This document shows positions 1-7,809 of a stretch of DNA of 52,668 nucleotides, in pieces. This stretch comes from an uncultured Dysgonomonas sp. (lineage in GTDB: Bacteria > Bacteroidota > Bacteroidia > Bacteroidales > Dysgonomonadaceae). Below the pieces are notes generated by a model that was not told the DNA's origin, did no database searches, and was given only the letters and a program-made list of their open reading frames with translations. Position numbers and translations under genes: made by a program. Numbering within the stretch: the stretch's first letter is position 1; each line of letters starts with the position of its first letter. The stretch spans positions 1 to 52,668 of the forward strand of contig CALKIV010000101.1 of the NCBI GenBank assembly GCA_937995835.1, read 5' to 3'.

Positions 1-96
1 GTTACAAATATACATGATAATTTTCGTTTCTCATACAGATGTCTAAAAATGGACACGCCAAACTTACACTTTTAAGACTTTGCCAAAATAAAAAAA

Positions 97-125
97 GGTG
101 ACCGATTTGTGTCGGTCACCTTTTT
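97..125 (-). terminator. Terminator of the calycin/PCMD lipoprotein gene
   Basis: A 9-bp perfect stem (GGTGACCGA at 97-105, TCGGTCACC at 112-120) with a 6-base loop is flanked by an A-tract (91-96) and a T-tract (121-125). Read on the minus strand it ends in a long U-run, so it fits an intrinsic terminator for the gene ending at 152. It could also act on plus-strand transcripts entering the window. Confidence 0.88.
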
Positions 126-151
126 GCTAAAACATAAGTTTATGTTTTAGT

Positions 152-1408
152 TTATTTTTCGTAAGTTACTTCTATATCGTCTAAATATAGCACACTATCT
201 GGTGCACCGCTAAAAGAATTTCCCTCTGCACTTGATGAAGCTATGATCGCAAAACGATATTTTTTAGATTTATCATATGTTTTGCCTTCAACATAGTCAA
301 AATTTACAGAAAAAAGTTTATACCCATCTGTATCTCCACTTGTAAACATTGCTTTAGCTACAATTCTAGGATCACTATATGTGTCTTTTCCTGTTATATA
401 TGCATCATCATCTGAAGATATCTCATACAGAACTGCATTAATAGAACATTTATCTTTAGTTCCTTCTGGCGCTGTTTCTGGTTTATCAATAGTACCTCCC
501 TCTGGGACACGATAAAATACTCCACCTGATGTATACTTATAATAAGCAGATAGACTTAGAGGTTTTTTATCAAAAGGGATACCAAATTGAGTACACTCTA
601 ATGTTCCATGCTCTAATTGGCCTAGATCAAATTTTCCCAAAAAAAGAGATCCTGAAGTTACTTTAGGTATAGTTTGGCCAAACATGTTTCCTCCTTTACT
701 ATCTAAAGTTTCAATCCTCACTGCATATTTGCCATTTCGAGATTCCTCTGATTGGGTCACACACAATCCTTTCTTTGTGAATCCTGATAGAAAAATAGCT
801 CCTATATTACTTGAGCCCCAATAGCCTTTAGGACCTGGGAGGTAACCATAAACTTCACCTCCTTCTTGATCAACCTCTAAACCCCACTCTTCTTCCATAT
901 CATAAAGAGTAGAAGCTACATCTCCTAATAAGTCACCGTTAAACTTTACTTCAATATCCAATCCTGCAGCATCGATATCGAGAACAAGAGACATTTTTTT
1001 CCCTTTTACTGTTCCATTAGTTTTAACTTTAGCATCAATTGGAGCTCCTCCAACACTGATTTTGATTGTTTGGGTATTTTCAGTAAGCTCAATGTCTCCC
1101 TCTTTACCTTTTAGTTTGATTTTCTCCAATTTAATGTCGCGAATTTTAATTCCGATGCCTCCTTCAATATAGGTAAATTCTTTCAGATCAAGTTGAATTT
1201 CATTTTTAGCAATCGCTGTTGCATTGATGATGTTAGAAGTAGGCTCAGCTACATCTTCACTAACTGTAACGTCTAATGCTCCAAAGTAATCTCCTTTTAT
1301 CTCTTGGGCAAGATCCACTCCACCTTTGTCATCATCATCATCGCTACATGCAGAAAAAACTGCCATTGTGCTTAGCAATAGGAAAATTCCTAAATGTTTT
1401 AATTTCAT
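152..1408 (-). CDS. Surface lipoprotein, calycin-like plus PCMD-type domains
   Basis: A 418-residue lipoprotein. The signal peptide ends in the lipobox FSAC, and the mature start CSDDDDDKGG is an acidic run of the kind known as a Bacteroidetes lipoprotein export signal, so surface exposure is inferred. Residues of about 35-155 read like the calycin-like beta-barrel family found in Bacteroides lipoproteins (a KGDYFGALDV start and beta-strand repeats). The C-terminal half, about 190-418, resembles the PCMD putative carbohydrate metabolism domain and ends in a beta-sandwich strand, VLYLDDIEVTYE. Family assignments are from pattern memory. No substrate can be named. It stands alone, with its own probable promoter and a clear terminator. 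Confidence 0.8.
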   Translation of the reverse strand: MKLKHLGIFLLLSTMAVFSACSDDDDDKGGVDLAQEIKGDYFGALDVTVSEDVAEPTSNIINATAIAKNEIQLDLKEFTYIEGGIGIKIRDIKLEKIKLKGKEGDIELTENTQTIKISVGGAPIDAKVKTNGTVKGKKMSLVLDIDAAGLDIEVKFNGDLLGDVASTLYDMEEEWGLEVDQEGGEVYGYLPGPKGYWGSSNIGAIFLSGFTKKGLCVTQSEESRNGKYAVRIETLDSKGGNMFGQTIPKVTSGSLFLGKFDLGQLEHGTLECTQFGIPFDKKPLSLSAYYKYTSGGVFYRVPEGGTIDKPETAPEGTKDKCSINAVLYEISSDDDAYITGKDTYSDPRIVAKAMFTSGDTDGYKLFSVNFDYVEGKTYDKSKKYRFAIIASSSAEGNSFSGAPDSVLYLDDIEVTYEK

Positions 1409-1475
1409 AAAATTCAGATAATTAATTTATAATATGTATATCGTTTATCAAAATTCTTTTTGTATATGTGCAACA

Positions 1476-1483
1476 CAAATCTA
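1476..1483 (-). promoter_or_regulatory. Bacteroidetes -7 element for the lipoprotein gene
   Basis: On the minus strand this reads TAGATTTG, a perfect TAnnTTTG -7 box 68 bases upstream of the start at 1408. No good -33 TTTG lies 19-21 bases further upstream, so the call rests on the -7 element alone. Confidence 0.4.
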
Positions 1484-1510
1484 CTAAATTATCAGTGCAA
1501 TGCATATTTT

Positions 1511-1583
1511 AGATCTCATTTTGTTTACGTATTGCCGTTTAATTATGACGAATTGCTTTATATAATACACGAAAATAAGATCT
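1511..1583. repeat. Imperfect inverted repeat between two genes
   Basis: Left arm AGATCTCATTTT (from 1511) and right arm AAAATAAGATCT (ending at 1583) are complementary except for one base. Outside these arms the match becomes partial. They enclose about 50 bases. It lies downstream of the MORN operon and could be a weak terminator or a relic of a small element. No T-tract follows it directly. Confidence 0.35.
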
Positions 1584-1621
1584 GGTAAGTATCACTGATT
1601 AAAAAAAGAGAGCAATTATAG

Positions 1622-2338
1622 CTATTTTCTAGTATATTTTTGAGCTTCTCCTGGTATCACAGCACCATTTTTATCATACAATTTTTCATCCCCACTCAAT
1701 TTTCCATCTCTATAAGTGGCTTCGAACTCTAGCTTTCCATTGTCGTAAAAATGTTTCACAGAACCATGCTCCTTTCCATTTCTGAAGTTTGCTTCTGTTT
1801 CTACATAGCCATTGGCATTATACACTTTCATCAATCCCTCTAGCTGACCATTTTTAAAAAACATAGAACACAAAAGGCTACCATCCTCATAATATTGTCG
1901 CATTTCTCCTTGTGGATGCCCTTGACGAAAAGTCATCTCCATCTCCAATGCTCCATTGGCATGAAACCCCTTACTAACACCATCCAGAAGTCCGTTTTGA
2001 TACTCCTCGACGCTAAAGAGTGTTCCATTATCATCATACATTTTGATCACCCCATGCTCTTTTCCTTGTTTATATCGCCCTTCAATAGCGAGCGTTCCAT
2101 CTTCAAAATACTCCTTGCTGAGCCCATCACGATACCCCGCAACAATATTTGTCTCTCTTTCAAGCTGACCATTGTCATAATATTCGAGCATCACTCCTGT
2201 AAAAGGGCTAGTTTGACCCTTTTTGTAGTATAGCGAATTCATCCCTTTATGGATCTCCTGAGCATTCACTCGTGGTTGAGCTTGCAAAAACAGAGGGCTA
2301 AAAAGTAATATAAGTAAGACTGTTTTTATTTTCATCAT
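1622..2338 (-). CDS. Secreted MORN-repeat protein
   Basis: A 238-residue protein with a signal peptide (hydrophobic run at 5-19, cleavage after LQAQ) followed by about eight consecutive 22-24-residue MORN_2 repeats with the pattern YYDNGxLExExxxxxGxxxG. Such proteins are often labelled YwqK-family antitoxin, but here the secretion signal argues for an envelope role. Its start overlaps the stop of the upstream MORN gene by 4 bases, so the two are translationally coupled. Function unknown; MORN_2 repeats form elongated beta-hairpin solenoids and may bind partners or membranes. Confidence 0.8.
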   Translation of the reverse strand: MMKIKTVLLILLFSPLFLQAQPRVNAQEIHKGMNSLYYKKGQTSPFTGVMLEYYDNGQLERETNIVAGYRDGLSKEYFEDGTLAIEGRYKQGKEHGVIKMYDDNGTLFSVEEYQNGLLDGVSKGFHANGALEMEMTFRQGHPQGEMRQYYEDGSLLCSMFFKNGQLEGLMKVYNANGYVETEANFRNGKEHGSVKHFYDNGKLEFEATYRDGKLSGDEKLYDKNGAVIPGEAQKYTRK

Positions 2339-2835
2339 TGTTTTTCTCCTTTCACATAATGAGTTTCACTGATCAGAGCTCCATCGCCATCCCATATTTT
2401 GTGACTTCCATGTAGCTCCCCATCAACGTAATTCACTTCTTCAATCAGAACTCCTTCATTAGAGAAATATCTGTTTCGTCCATTTTTATTCCCATTCAGA
2501 TAACCTTCTTCTGCCAATATTTTGCCATCTTCATAGTAAAGTCTCCATTTGCCATGTGACTTCCCTTCTTTATAGACGCCCAAAACTGACAGCTCTCCAT
2601 TAGCAAAATACAGCTTCCAAACGCCATGCAACAAACCATCCTTGTAGCACATTTCTTGATCTTGGTGTTTGTCTTTATAGCGCATCACTGCTTGCCCATT
2701 GTAAGGTTTACTATCTCCTCTAAGATACATCCGTCCATCGACCTTCTCGTGCAAATCTTTATAATCCGCAACCTGAAGCCAACAGCCATTCAGAAGTAAT
2801 AAAAATGGTATGATAAGAATGTATAGTTTATTCAT
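2335..2835 (-). CDS. MORN-repeat lipoprotein
   Basis: A 166-residue protein whose N-terminus (MNKLYILIIPFLLLLNGCWL) is a lipoprotein signal with a cysteine at residue 18. Four or five MORN_2 repeats follow (YFANGELSVLGVYKEGKSHG, YYEDGKILAEEGYLNGNKNG and so on). It is the first gene of a two-gene operon with the MORN protein ending at 1622, which it overlaps by 4 bases. The likely arrangement is a membrane-anchored and a soluble partner of the same repeat class. No enzymatic residues are visible. Confidence 0.78.
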   Translation of the reverse strand: MNKLYILIIPFLLLLNGCWLQVADYKDLHEKVDGRMYLRGDSKPYNGQAVMRYKDKHQDQEMCYKDGLLHGVWKLYFANGELSVLGVYKEGKSHGKWRLYYEDGKILAEEGYLNGNKNGRNRYFSNEGVLIEEVNYVDGELHGSHKIWDGDGALISETHYVKGEKQ

Positions 2836-2858
2836 CCCTAATAGATTCTGTGAAAGAC

Positions 2859-2866
2859 CAAAGATA
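2859..2866 (-). promoter_or_regulatory. -7 element of the MORN operon
   Basis: On the minus strand this reads TATCTTTG, a perfect TAnnTTTG box 24 bases upstream of the ATG at 2835. The implied transcription start is near 2852. The -33 region is AT-rich with no clear TTTG. It sits immediately after the DPP III terminator, which makes it the likely promoter of the MORN pair. Confidence 0.55.
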
Positions 2867-2893
2867 ATATTTTTTCAGCAGAGAAAAATAAAA

Positions 2894-2923
2894 ACGGTTC
2901 CAATTATAATAAATTGGAACCGT
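2894..2923 (-). terminator. Terminator of the DPP III gene
   Basis: A 12-bp perfect stem (ACGGTTCCAATT at 2894-2905, AATTGGAACCGT at 2912-2923) with a 6-base loop. On the minus strand it is followed by TTTTTATTTTT, a classic intrinsic terminator just after the stop codon at 2952. Confidence 0.92.
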
Positions 2924-2951
2924 CCTTTTCTTTTATCTTTATGCCACTAGC

Positions 2952-4985
2952 TTAGTTGTAAGTAGGCAACACAGAGAAGTCTTTTGCATATCTCAACATC
3001 TGATCTACATAACTTTCGTCGTAGGTCAAAGAGATATTCTTAATCTGACCATTTTCGTCTTTTTCCACATTGAATGATGGATTGACAAACCCTTTGTATG
3101 GACGAAGATTGAGTTTCTCATATCTTTCTTTTATCTCTTTATGCAATACCGGATCTACTTTCACTGCATATTCTTCAATCAGTTTTGATGCTGCTTTAGC
3201 ATCTCCCTCTGAAGTGATGCGTTGCACTTCTCCCAAAAGTTGACCGAAGAGTGCACGTAGTTTGTCATAATCATTGATAACTACAAATGTTTTGCCATCA
3301 CGTTGTTTATATTCCACCACGTTATCAGCTGCACCTTGCTCCAACACCCACTTAGCGATCAATTGTCTATTTCTCATATGTGATTCTTCGATGTCTTTTC
3401 CTTCTTCGATTCTCACCAATTGAGTCATCAGACCATTCATCATAAATTTATAATATTCTGCCTTATAAGCTTCCTCGTTAGGTATAATTCCTAGCTCTAC
3501 TAATTTAGGATCAGCAATGAAGTATAGACCAAACAGGTCAGCTCTTGTTTCTTCTATCGTAGAGTGATTTTCTCCAAGTGCTTTTGCGCTTACACCTGGT
3601 AAAAGTTGTCCCGAACCATGGCCTAGACATTCGTGAAGGTCAGTATGTAATACATCTGTGATGAAACCATATTTGTCCATCAACTCGTGCTCTACTGCCG
3701 ACCAGATGAACTCGTCACCGAAGCCGGTATGTTGTGCTGCCTTGTCATAAGCTTCCATTATGTTTTCGATGGTCACAGACTTAGAGCCATGATTTGCACG
3801 AATCCAATTTGCATTTGGAAGGTTGATCCCTATCGGTGTTGCAGGGAAGCAGTCTCCACCTAATTGAGCTACAGTGATCACTTTTGCCGAAACTCCTTTT
3901 ACTTCTTTTTTCTTAAATCTTTCGTCTACTGGTGAACGATCTTCAAACCATTGAGCATTAGTGCTGATCGTTTCAGTTCTCTTAGTAGCTTCTTTGTTTT
4001 TGAAGTTTACAATAGACTCCCAGCTTGCTTTGATGCCCAGAGCATCGCCATAAACTTCTGTAAATCCATTAACAAAATCTATATCCGAATGATCGTGTAC
4101 CCAAGCAATAGAGTAATCATCATAGACTTTCAGATCTCCCGTTTTGTAGAATTGAATCAACTTACTGATCACTTCTTTTTGTTTATCATTCTCAGCCACT
4201 TGTTCAGCTTTCTCTAGCCATCCTACTACTTTTGCAATGGCTTCACCATACAAGCCATCAATCTTCCAAACTCTTTCTACTAGTTTCCCATTCTCTTTCA
4301 CCAAACGGCTGTTTAGTCCATAAGATACAGGAGTATCATCTTTCGGATCTTTCATTGCATCATAAAAAGCTTCCACCTCTTTTTGAGTAATGTTGTCTCC
4401 ATAGTAGTTATTGGCAGATGTAGCAATGACATCACCCGATTGATTCACTTTCTTGTTCATCATTTCAGGATTAAACATCACTTCAGTAATAACATTCAAG
4501 AACTGATCTACGGACTCTCCTTCTCTAGCAGGAACAAGATCAGCAGAAAGGCCTTTCACTTCCTTCTCAAAAAAGTCTTTAGAGAATCCCGGTAAGAATT
4601 TATCTTGCCCATAGTGATGGTGAATTCCATTGGAAAACCAAACTCTCTTCAAGTAGATTTCCAATTCTTTAAAGTCTTTACTCGACTTATCACCTTTATA
4701 GTTTGTATACACAGCCTCTAACGTGCGACGGATTGCCAGATTGTATCTGTTGTTTTGATCAAATAAGATATCACGACCTTCTGTTGCAGCCATCGATAGA
4801 TAATAGATCAATTCTTTTTGTTTTAAACTCAAGTCGTCAAATCCGGGTACTTGATACCTTAGGATCTGTAAATCTGCAAATTCATCCACCTCATACATAA
4901 ACTCTTGTCCTTTTGTTTCTTTTTTATCGCAAGCTGACATCAACATCAGCAAAGATGCGATAAGCGCAAACGCTACTTTATTCAT
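2952..4985 (-). CDS. Dipeptidyl-peptidase III, M49 family, lipoprotein
   Basis: A 677-residue zinc metallopeptidase of family M49, which removes dipeptides from the N-terminus of peptides. The zinc motif is HECLGH at residues 451-456, with the third ligand in EETRAD (Glu479). The 28-residue spacing from His451 to Glu479 is the spacing I recall for the Bacteroides thetaiotaomicron enzyme. The signal peptide ends in the lipobox MSAC (Cys19), so the protein is tethered to a membrane, probably facing the periplasm, where it could finish digestion of imported peptides. It lies 39 bases after the universal stress gene and may be cotranscribed with it. Full length, no damage seen. Confidence 0.93.
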   Translation of the reverse strand: MNKVAFALIASLLMLMSACDKKETKGQEFMYEVDEFADLQILRYQVPGFDDLSLKQKELIYYLSMAATEGRDILFDQNNRYNLAIRRTLEAVYTNYKGDKSSKDFKELEIYLKRVWFSNGIHHHYGQDKFLPGFSKDFFEKEVKGLSADLVPAREGESVDQFLNVITEVMFNPEMMNKKVNQSGDVIATSANNYYGDNITQKEVEAFYDAMKDPKDDTPVSYGLNSRLVKENGKLVERVWKIDGLYGEAIAKVVGWLEKAEQVAENDKQKEVISKLIQFYKTGDLKVYDDYSIAWVHDHSDIDFVNGFTEVYGDALGIKASWESIVNFKNKEATKRTETISTNAQWFEDRSPVDERFKKKEVKGVSAKVITVAQLGGDCFPATPIGINLPNANWIRANHGSKSVTIENIMEAYDKAAQHTGFGDEFIWSAVEHELMDKYGFITDVLHTDLHECLGHGSGQLLPGVSAKALGENHSTIEETRADLFGLYFIADPKLVELGIIPNEEAYKAEYYKFMMNGLMTQLVRIEEGKDIEESHMRNRQLIAKWVLEQGAADNVVEYKQRDGKTFVVINDYDKLRALFGQLLGEVQRITSEGDAKAASKLIEEYAVKVDPVLHKEIKERYEKLNLRPYKGFVNPSFNVEKDENGQIKNISLTYDESYVDQMLRYAKDFSVLPTYN

Positions 4986-5024
4986 TTTTAAACAATTATA
5001 TATTACTTTTATTTACTTCCAAAT

Positions 5025-6143
5025 TTATCCTCTCAACACAAACATTGGTGTATCAGAGTGGAATAGCATCTTTCGAGGGATGCTTGGTCTAAACATTCTG
5101 GCAAAAATGTTTCTCTTGCTAGTTGTCAATGCCAATACATCAATGTTATCTTTCTTGATAAAGTCATCAAGACTGATCAACATGTCAGTAGTTTCTATCA
5201 ATTTATATTCAAATTTAAGTTCAGGATATTGTTTCGAGAAATAGGCTTCTATTCCTTGCATCATGATCTCATTACGCTTATCGATCTTTTTAAGGGCAAT
5301 ATGCGTCAAAACAATTGTCAAATTCGACTTCAAAGGCTCGATAATTTTCACCATTTCGTCAAAAGAAATCAAATCTCGTTGACTAAAGTTTGTCAAGAAA
5401 CCAATTCTCTTAACTTGTTGCATATCCGTAAAAGATGTTTGCTCAGGAATAGCAATAATCGGCTTTTTAGACATCTCTATAACCTCTGCAGTCACACTAC
5501 CTATCAGGTCGGCATCCTTTTGATCCTTACCTCTAGTACCCATAATGATAAGAGCTGGTTTGTAGTGTTTACAAAAAGCCACGATTTCTTCTTCAGGCAA
5601 TCCTTCTTTGAGAACATACGAGTAGTTGACAGGTGGAAAGTTTCCAGCTGCTATCTCATTATCTATCTTATTGCACAGCTTTTGAATATTCTCCCTTACT
5701 CGCGAGATTACATTTTGGAATTCTTTTTCTTCTTTTCCTTGATAGGCAAAAGCCTCAGCCATCGGCAATGCTGTTGGATAGTATGGATTGAAATACACGT
5801 GAAGAATCTTCACTTTTGCATCTATGTCTCTTGCTAAGTTGAATGCTATTTGACAAGCCTTTAGCGAGTAGTCTGAAAAGTCTACCGGCACCAAAATTCT
5901 TGGTCGTCCATCATCGGTACGCATCGTTTCTTCATCATCGTATCTGAACAGATGTCGTCCTTCCACTACGCTTAATGCTTTCGGTAAGTCTTTTGATTTT
6001 ATTCGGATTCTAACTCCGGGAGAAATCGGGTCATCATCTACATTTTCAATATAGACATCAATGTGTTCACTCTCAAGAACAGTTTTCAGTATCTGAGCCT
6101 TTTCATTGGTGTGAATTGCAAGTGTTACTAATTTTTCTTCCAT
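5025..6143 (-). CDS. Universal stress protein with N-terminal DUF2007-like domain
   Basis: A 372-residue cytoplasmic protein. Residues 1-70 look like the putative signal-transducing DUF2007 fold (LVTLAIHTNEKAQILKTVLE). Two tandem UspA domains follow: the first starts at RPRILVPVDFSDYS (about residue 82) and carries a nucleotide-binding GTRGK...GSVTAEV pattern near residues 200-220. The second (about 235-372) lacks that glycine-rich motif and ends VLALTTSKRNIFARMF...MFVLRG. The first domain may bind ATP and the second is probably structural. It is upstream of DPP III on the same strand, 39 bases apart. Confidence 0.85.
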   Translation of the reverse strand: MEEKLVTLAIHTNEKAQILKTVLESEHIDVYIENVDDDPISPGVRIRIKSKDLPKALSVVEGRHLFRYDDEETMRTDDGRPRILVPVDFSDYSLKACQIAFNLARDIDAKVKILHVYFNPYYPTALPMAEAFAYQGKEEKEFQNVISRVRENIQKLCNKIDNEIAAGNFPPVNYSYVLKEGLPEEEIVAFCKHYKPALIIMGTRGKDQKDADLIGSVTAEVIEMSKKPIIAIPEQTSFTDMQQVKRIGFLTNFSQRDLISFDEMVKIIEPLKSNLTIVLTHIALKKIDKRNEIMMQGIEAYFSKQYPELKFEYKLIETTDMLISLDDFIKKDNIDVLALTTSKRNIFARMFRPSIPRKMLFHSDTPMFVLRG

Positions 6144-6243
6144 AACTATTGTGATTTTATTCTCCTTTTGAAGGTTACGTTTTAGAATACAGGTATTCTG
6201 TATAAAGTTAATATTTTTTTGAATGAATGCCGTACTTATTCTT

Positions 6244-6948
6244 CTAGATTATTTCAGGAAAATATGCACAAAAGATGATATAAAGCAAGGTTATAAAGAA
6301 TGCACTGATCAAAATATAAGCTTTTGGGCGGATCAAGATAGATTTATATAGTTCTTCTCTTGGCACATTAAGTATTTTCTTTCTACAAAAGATATAAAAA
6401 AAGTATACTAAAAAGCCAGCAATCGTTCCCCAAATCATTCCTCCAATGATGTCCGTGATAAAATGCACCCCTAAATACACTCTAGAGTATGCCGTTATGA
6501 AAGCCCAAAGATAGACAATTAGCGTGAAGGGTCTATACCTGAATAATAAGGCTGTGAGAGCTGCGATGCCAAAACCATTGGACACATGGATAGAAAAGAA
6601 GCCATACTGTCCTCCACGTGTGTTGTGAACGATATGAACAACATCTTTGAAGTCCGGATGGTAAGTCGGACGCAGGCGTTCAAAAAAAGGTTTAACACAT
6701 TCAGCAGGAACTTTGTCACAAAGCAACCCTAACATCAATGCACAGACAAGAAGCAAGGCTACCTCTTTCCATTTTAATTTATAAACAATTGTCAGAAAAA
6801 GAATGATAGCTGTGGGCAACCAAGTCGCCTTATCGCTATACATGTACATGAAGGTGTCAAAAAATTCAGAACGAAGATTATTGAGCCATAAAAAATAATC
6901 TCTTTCGATGGGCAATAAGCCTTCTACAATGCCAGATAAAACATACAC
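6244..6948 (-). CDS. PAP2-family membrane phosphatase
   Basis: A 234-residue integral membrane protein with about six hydrophobic segments and the PAP2 phosphatase signature: KPFFERLRP (residues 86-94, motif 1), a central FSIHVSN with His121 (motif 2) and SRVYLGVHFITD (155-166, motif 3 with the nucleophilic histidine at 162 and Asp166). Motif 2 is SIH rather than the textbook PSGH. Family members dephosphorylate lipid phosphates such as undecaprenyl pyrophosphate, phosphatidylglycerol phosphate or lipid A. The gene begins 14 bases after batE and appears to be the last gene of the bat operon. Confidence 0.88.
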   Translation of the reverse strand: MYVLSGIVEGLLPIERDYFLWLNNLRSEFFDTFMYMYSDKATWLPTAIILFLTIVYKLKWKEVALLLVCALMLGLLCDKVPAECVKPFFERLRPTYHPDFKDVVHIVHNTRGGQYGFFSIHVSNGFGIAALTALLFRYRPFTLIVYLWAFITAYSRVYLGVHFITDIIGGMIWGTIAGFLVYFFYIFCRKKILNVPREELYKSILIRPKAYILISAFFITLLYIIFCAYFPEII

Positions 6949-6962
6949 TCGCTTACTTACAA

Positions 6963-7796
6963 TTAAATGATTTCTAACTTATCGCGTTGTATCCATCCCA
7001 CACTGCCGTTGTCTAGTTCTATTTCTAGCCAGTTACGGTCATCTTTTGTGATTCTCACCTTTGTACCTACATGAAGCCTAAACAGCTCCTTACTATTTAT
7101 ATCTGGAGAACTAACGACAGAAACGGCCGGTGCTGTAATGATTGCCGTATTCCTTTCTTCCAATTTGTTTTTTTGCCTATAAGCGAAGATGTTAGCAAAT
7201 AGTATAAAAATGGCAAATACAATTCCAGCATAGAAAGCTATTTTCTTAATCAGTATTTGTCTTGTAAAGAAAAAGGCCACAAGACATCCCATAAAGATAA
7301 AGAAAACTACAACACCAATGATAGCCCAAGTGTTGGTATTAAACCAATTTTGCATTGCATTAAACCATGCACTGATAAAGAGCGTATCCACTTCCAAGAT
7401 TTTATCTTCGATGCGTGTGGTTACATATTCAATATTGTGCTGTATATCTCTATCAGACGGAGCAAGGAGAGCTGCTCGCTCATAGTTGAGCCGCGCCAGA
7501 CCTAACTCTTGAACTCTGAAATAGGCATTCCCCAGATTGTAATACAAGTCAGCCGATGCTTTGCCCTCTTGCTGTATGCGTTTTATCTCACGCTCCAACA
7601 AGCCGATAGCCACCTTGAAATCTCCTTCATTGTATGCCACAATGGCTGCCTGCACCGAGTCGTTGTCCGATTTTAATACTTCTCTTATTTCTGATAGCTC
7701 CTTTGTTTCTTCTGCTGCCACCACAGTGGTATCTTCTACTGCAGACACAGTAAGAGACATTGCAAAAAATAAAAGGATATATATTATTTTATTCAT
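6963..7796 (-). CDS. batE: BatE: TPR and SH3-domain protein
   Basis: A 277-residue protein with a signal peptide (residues 1-19), a periplasmic TPR region (about 50-130, with ADLYYNLGNAYFRVQELGLA), two membrane helices (about 155-178 and 184-205) and a bacterial SH3 domain at the C-terminus (VSVVSSPDINSKELFRLHVG to GWIQRDKLEII). This order matches BatE of the Bacteroides aerotolerance operon. It starts 13 bases after batD. The SH3 domain suggests binding to cell wall or a protein partner; the TPR may bring the VWA proteins together. No catalytic residues are visible. Confidence 0.87.
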   Translation of the reverse strand: MNKIIYILLFFAMSLTVSAVEDTTVVAAEETKELSEIREVLKSDNDSVQAAIVAYNEGDFKVAIGLLEREIKRIQQEGKASADLYYNLGNAYFRVQELGLARLNYERAALLAPSDRDIQHNIEYVTTRIEDKILEVDTLFISAWFNAMQNWFNTNTWAIIGVVVFFIFMGCLVAFFFTRQILIKKIAFYAGIVFAIFILFANIFAYRQKNKLEERNTAIITAPAVSVVSSPDINSKELFRLHVGTKVRITKDDRNWLEIELDNGSVGWIQRDKLEII

Positions 7797-7809
7797 AACA
7801 GCTTTACGA

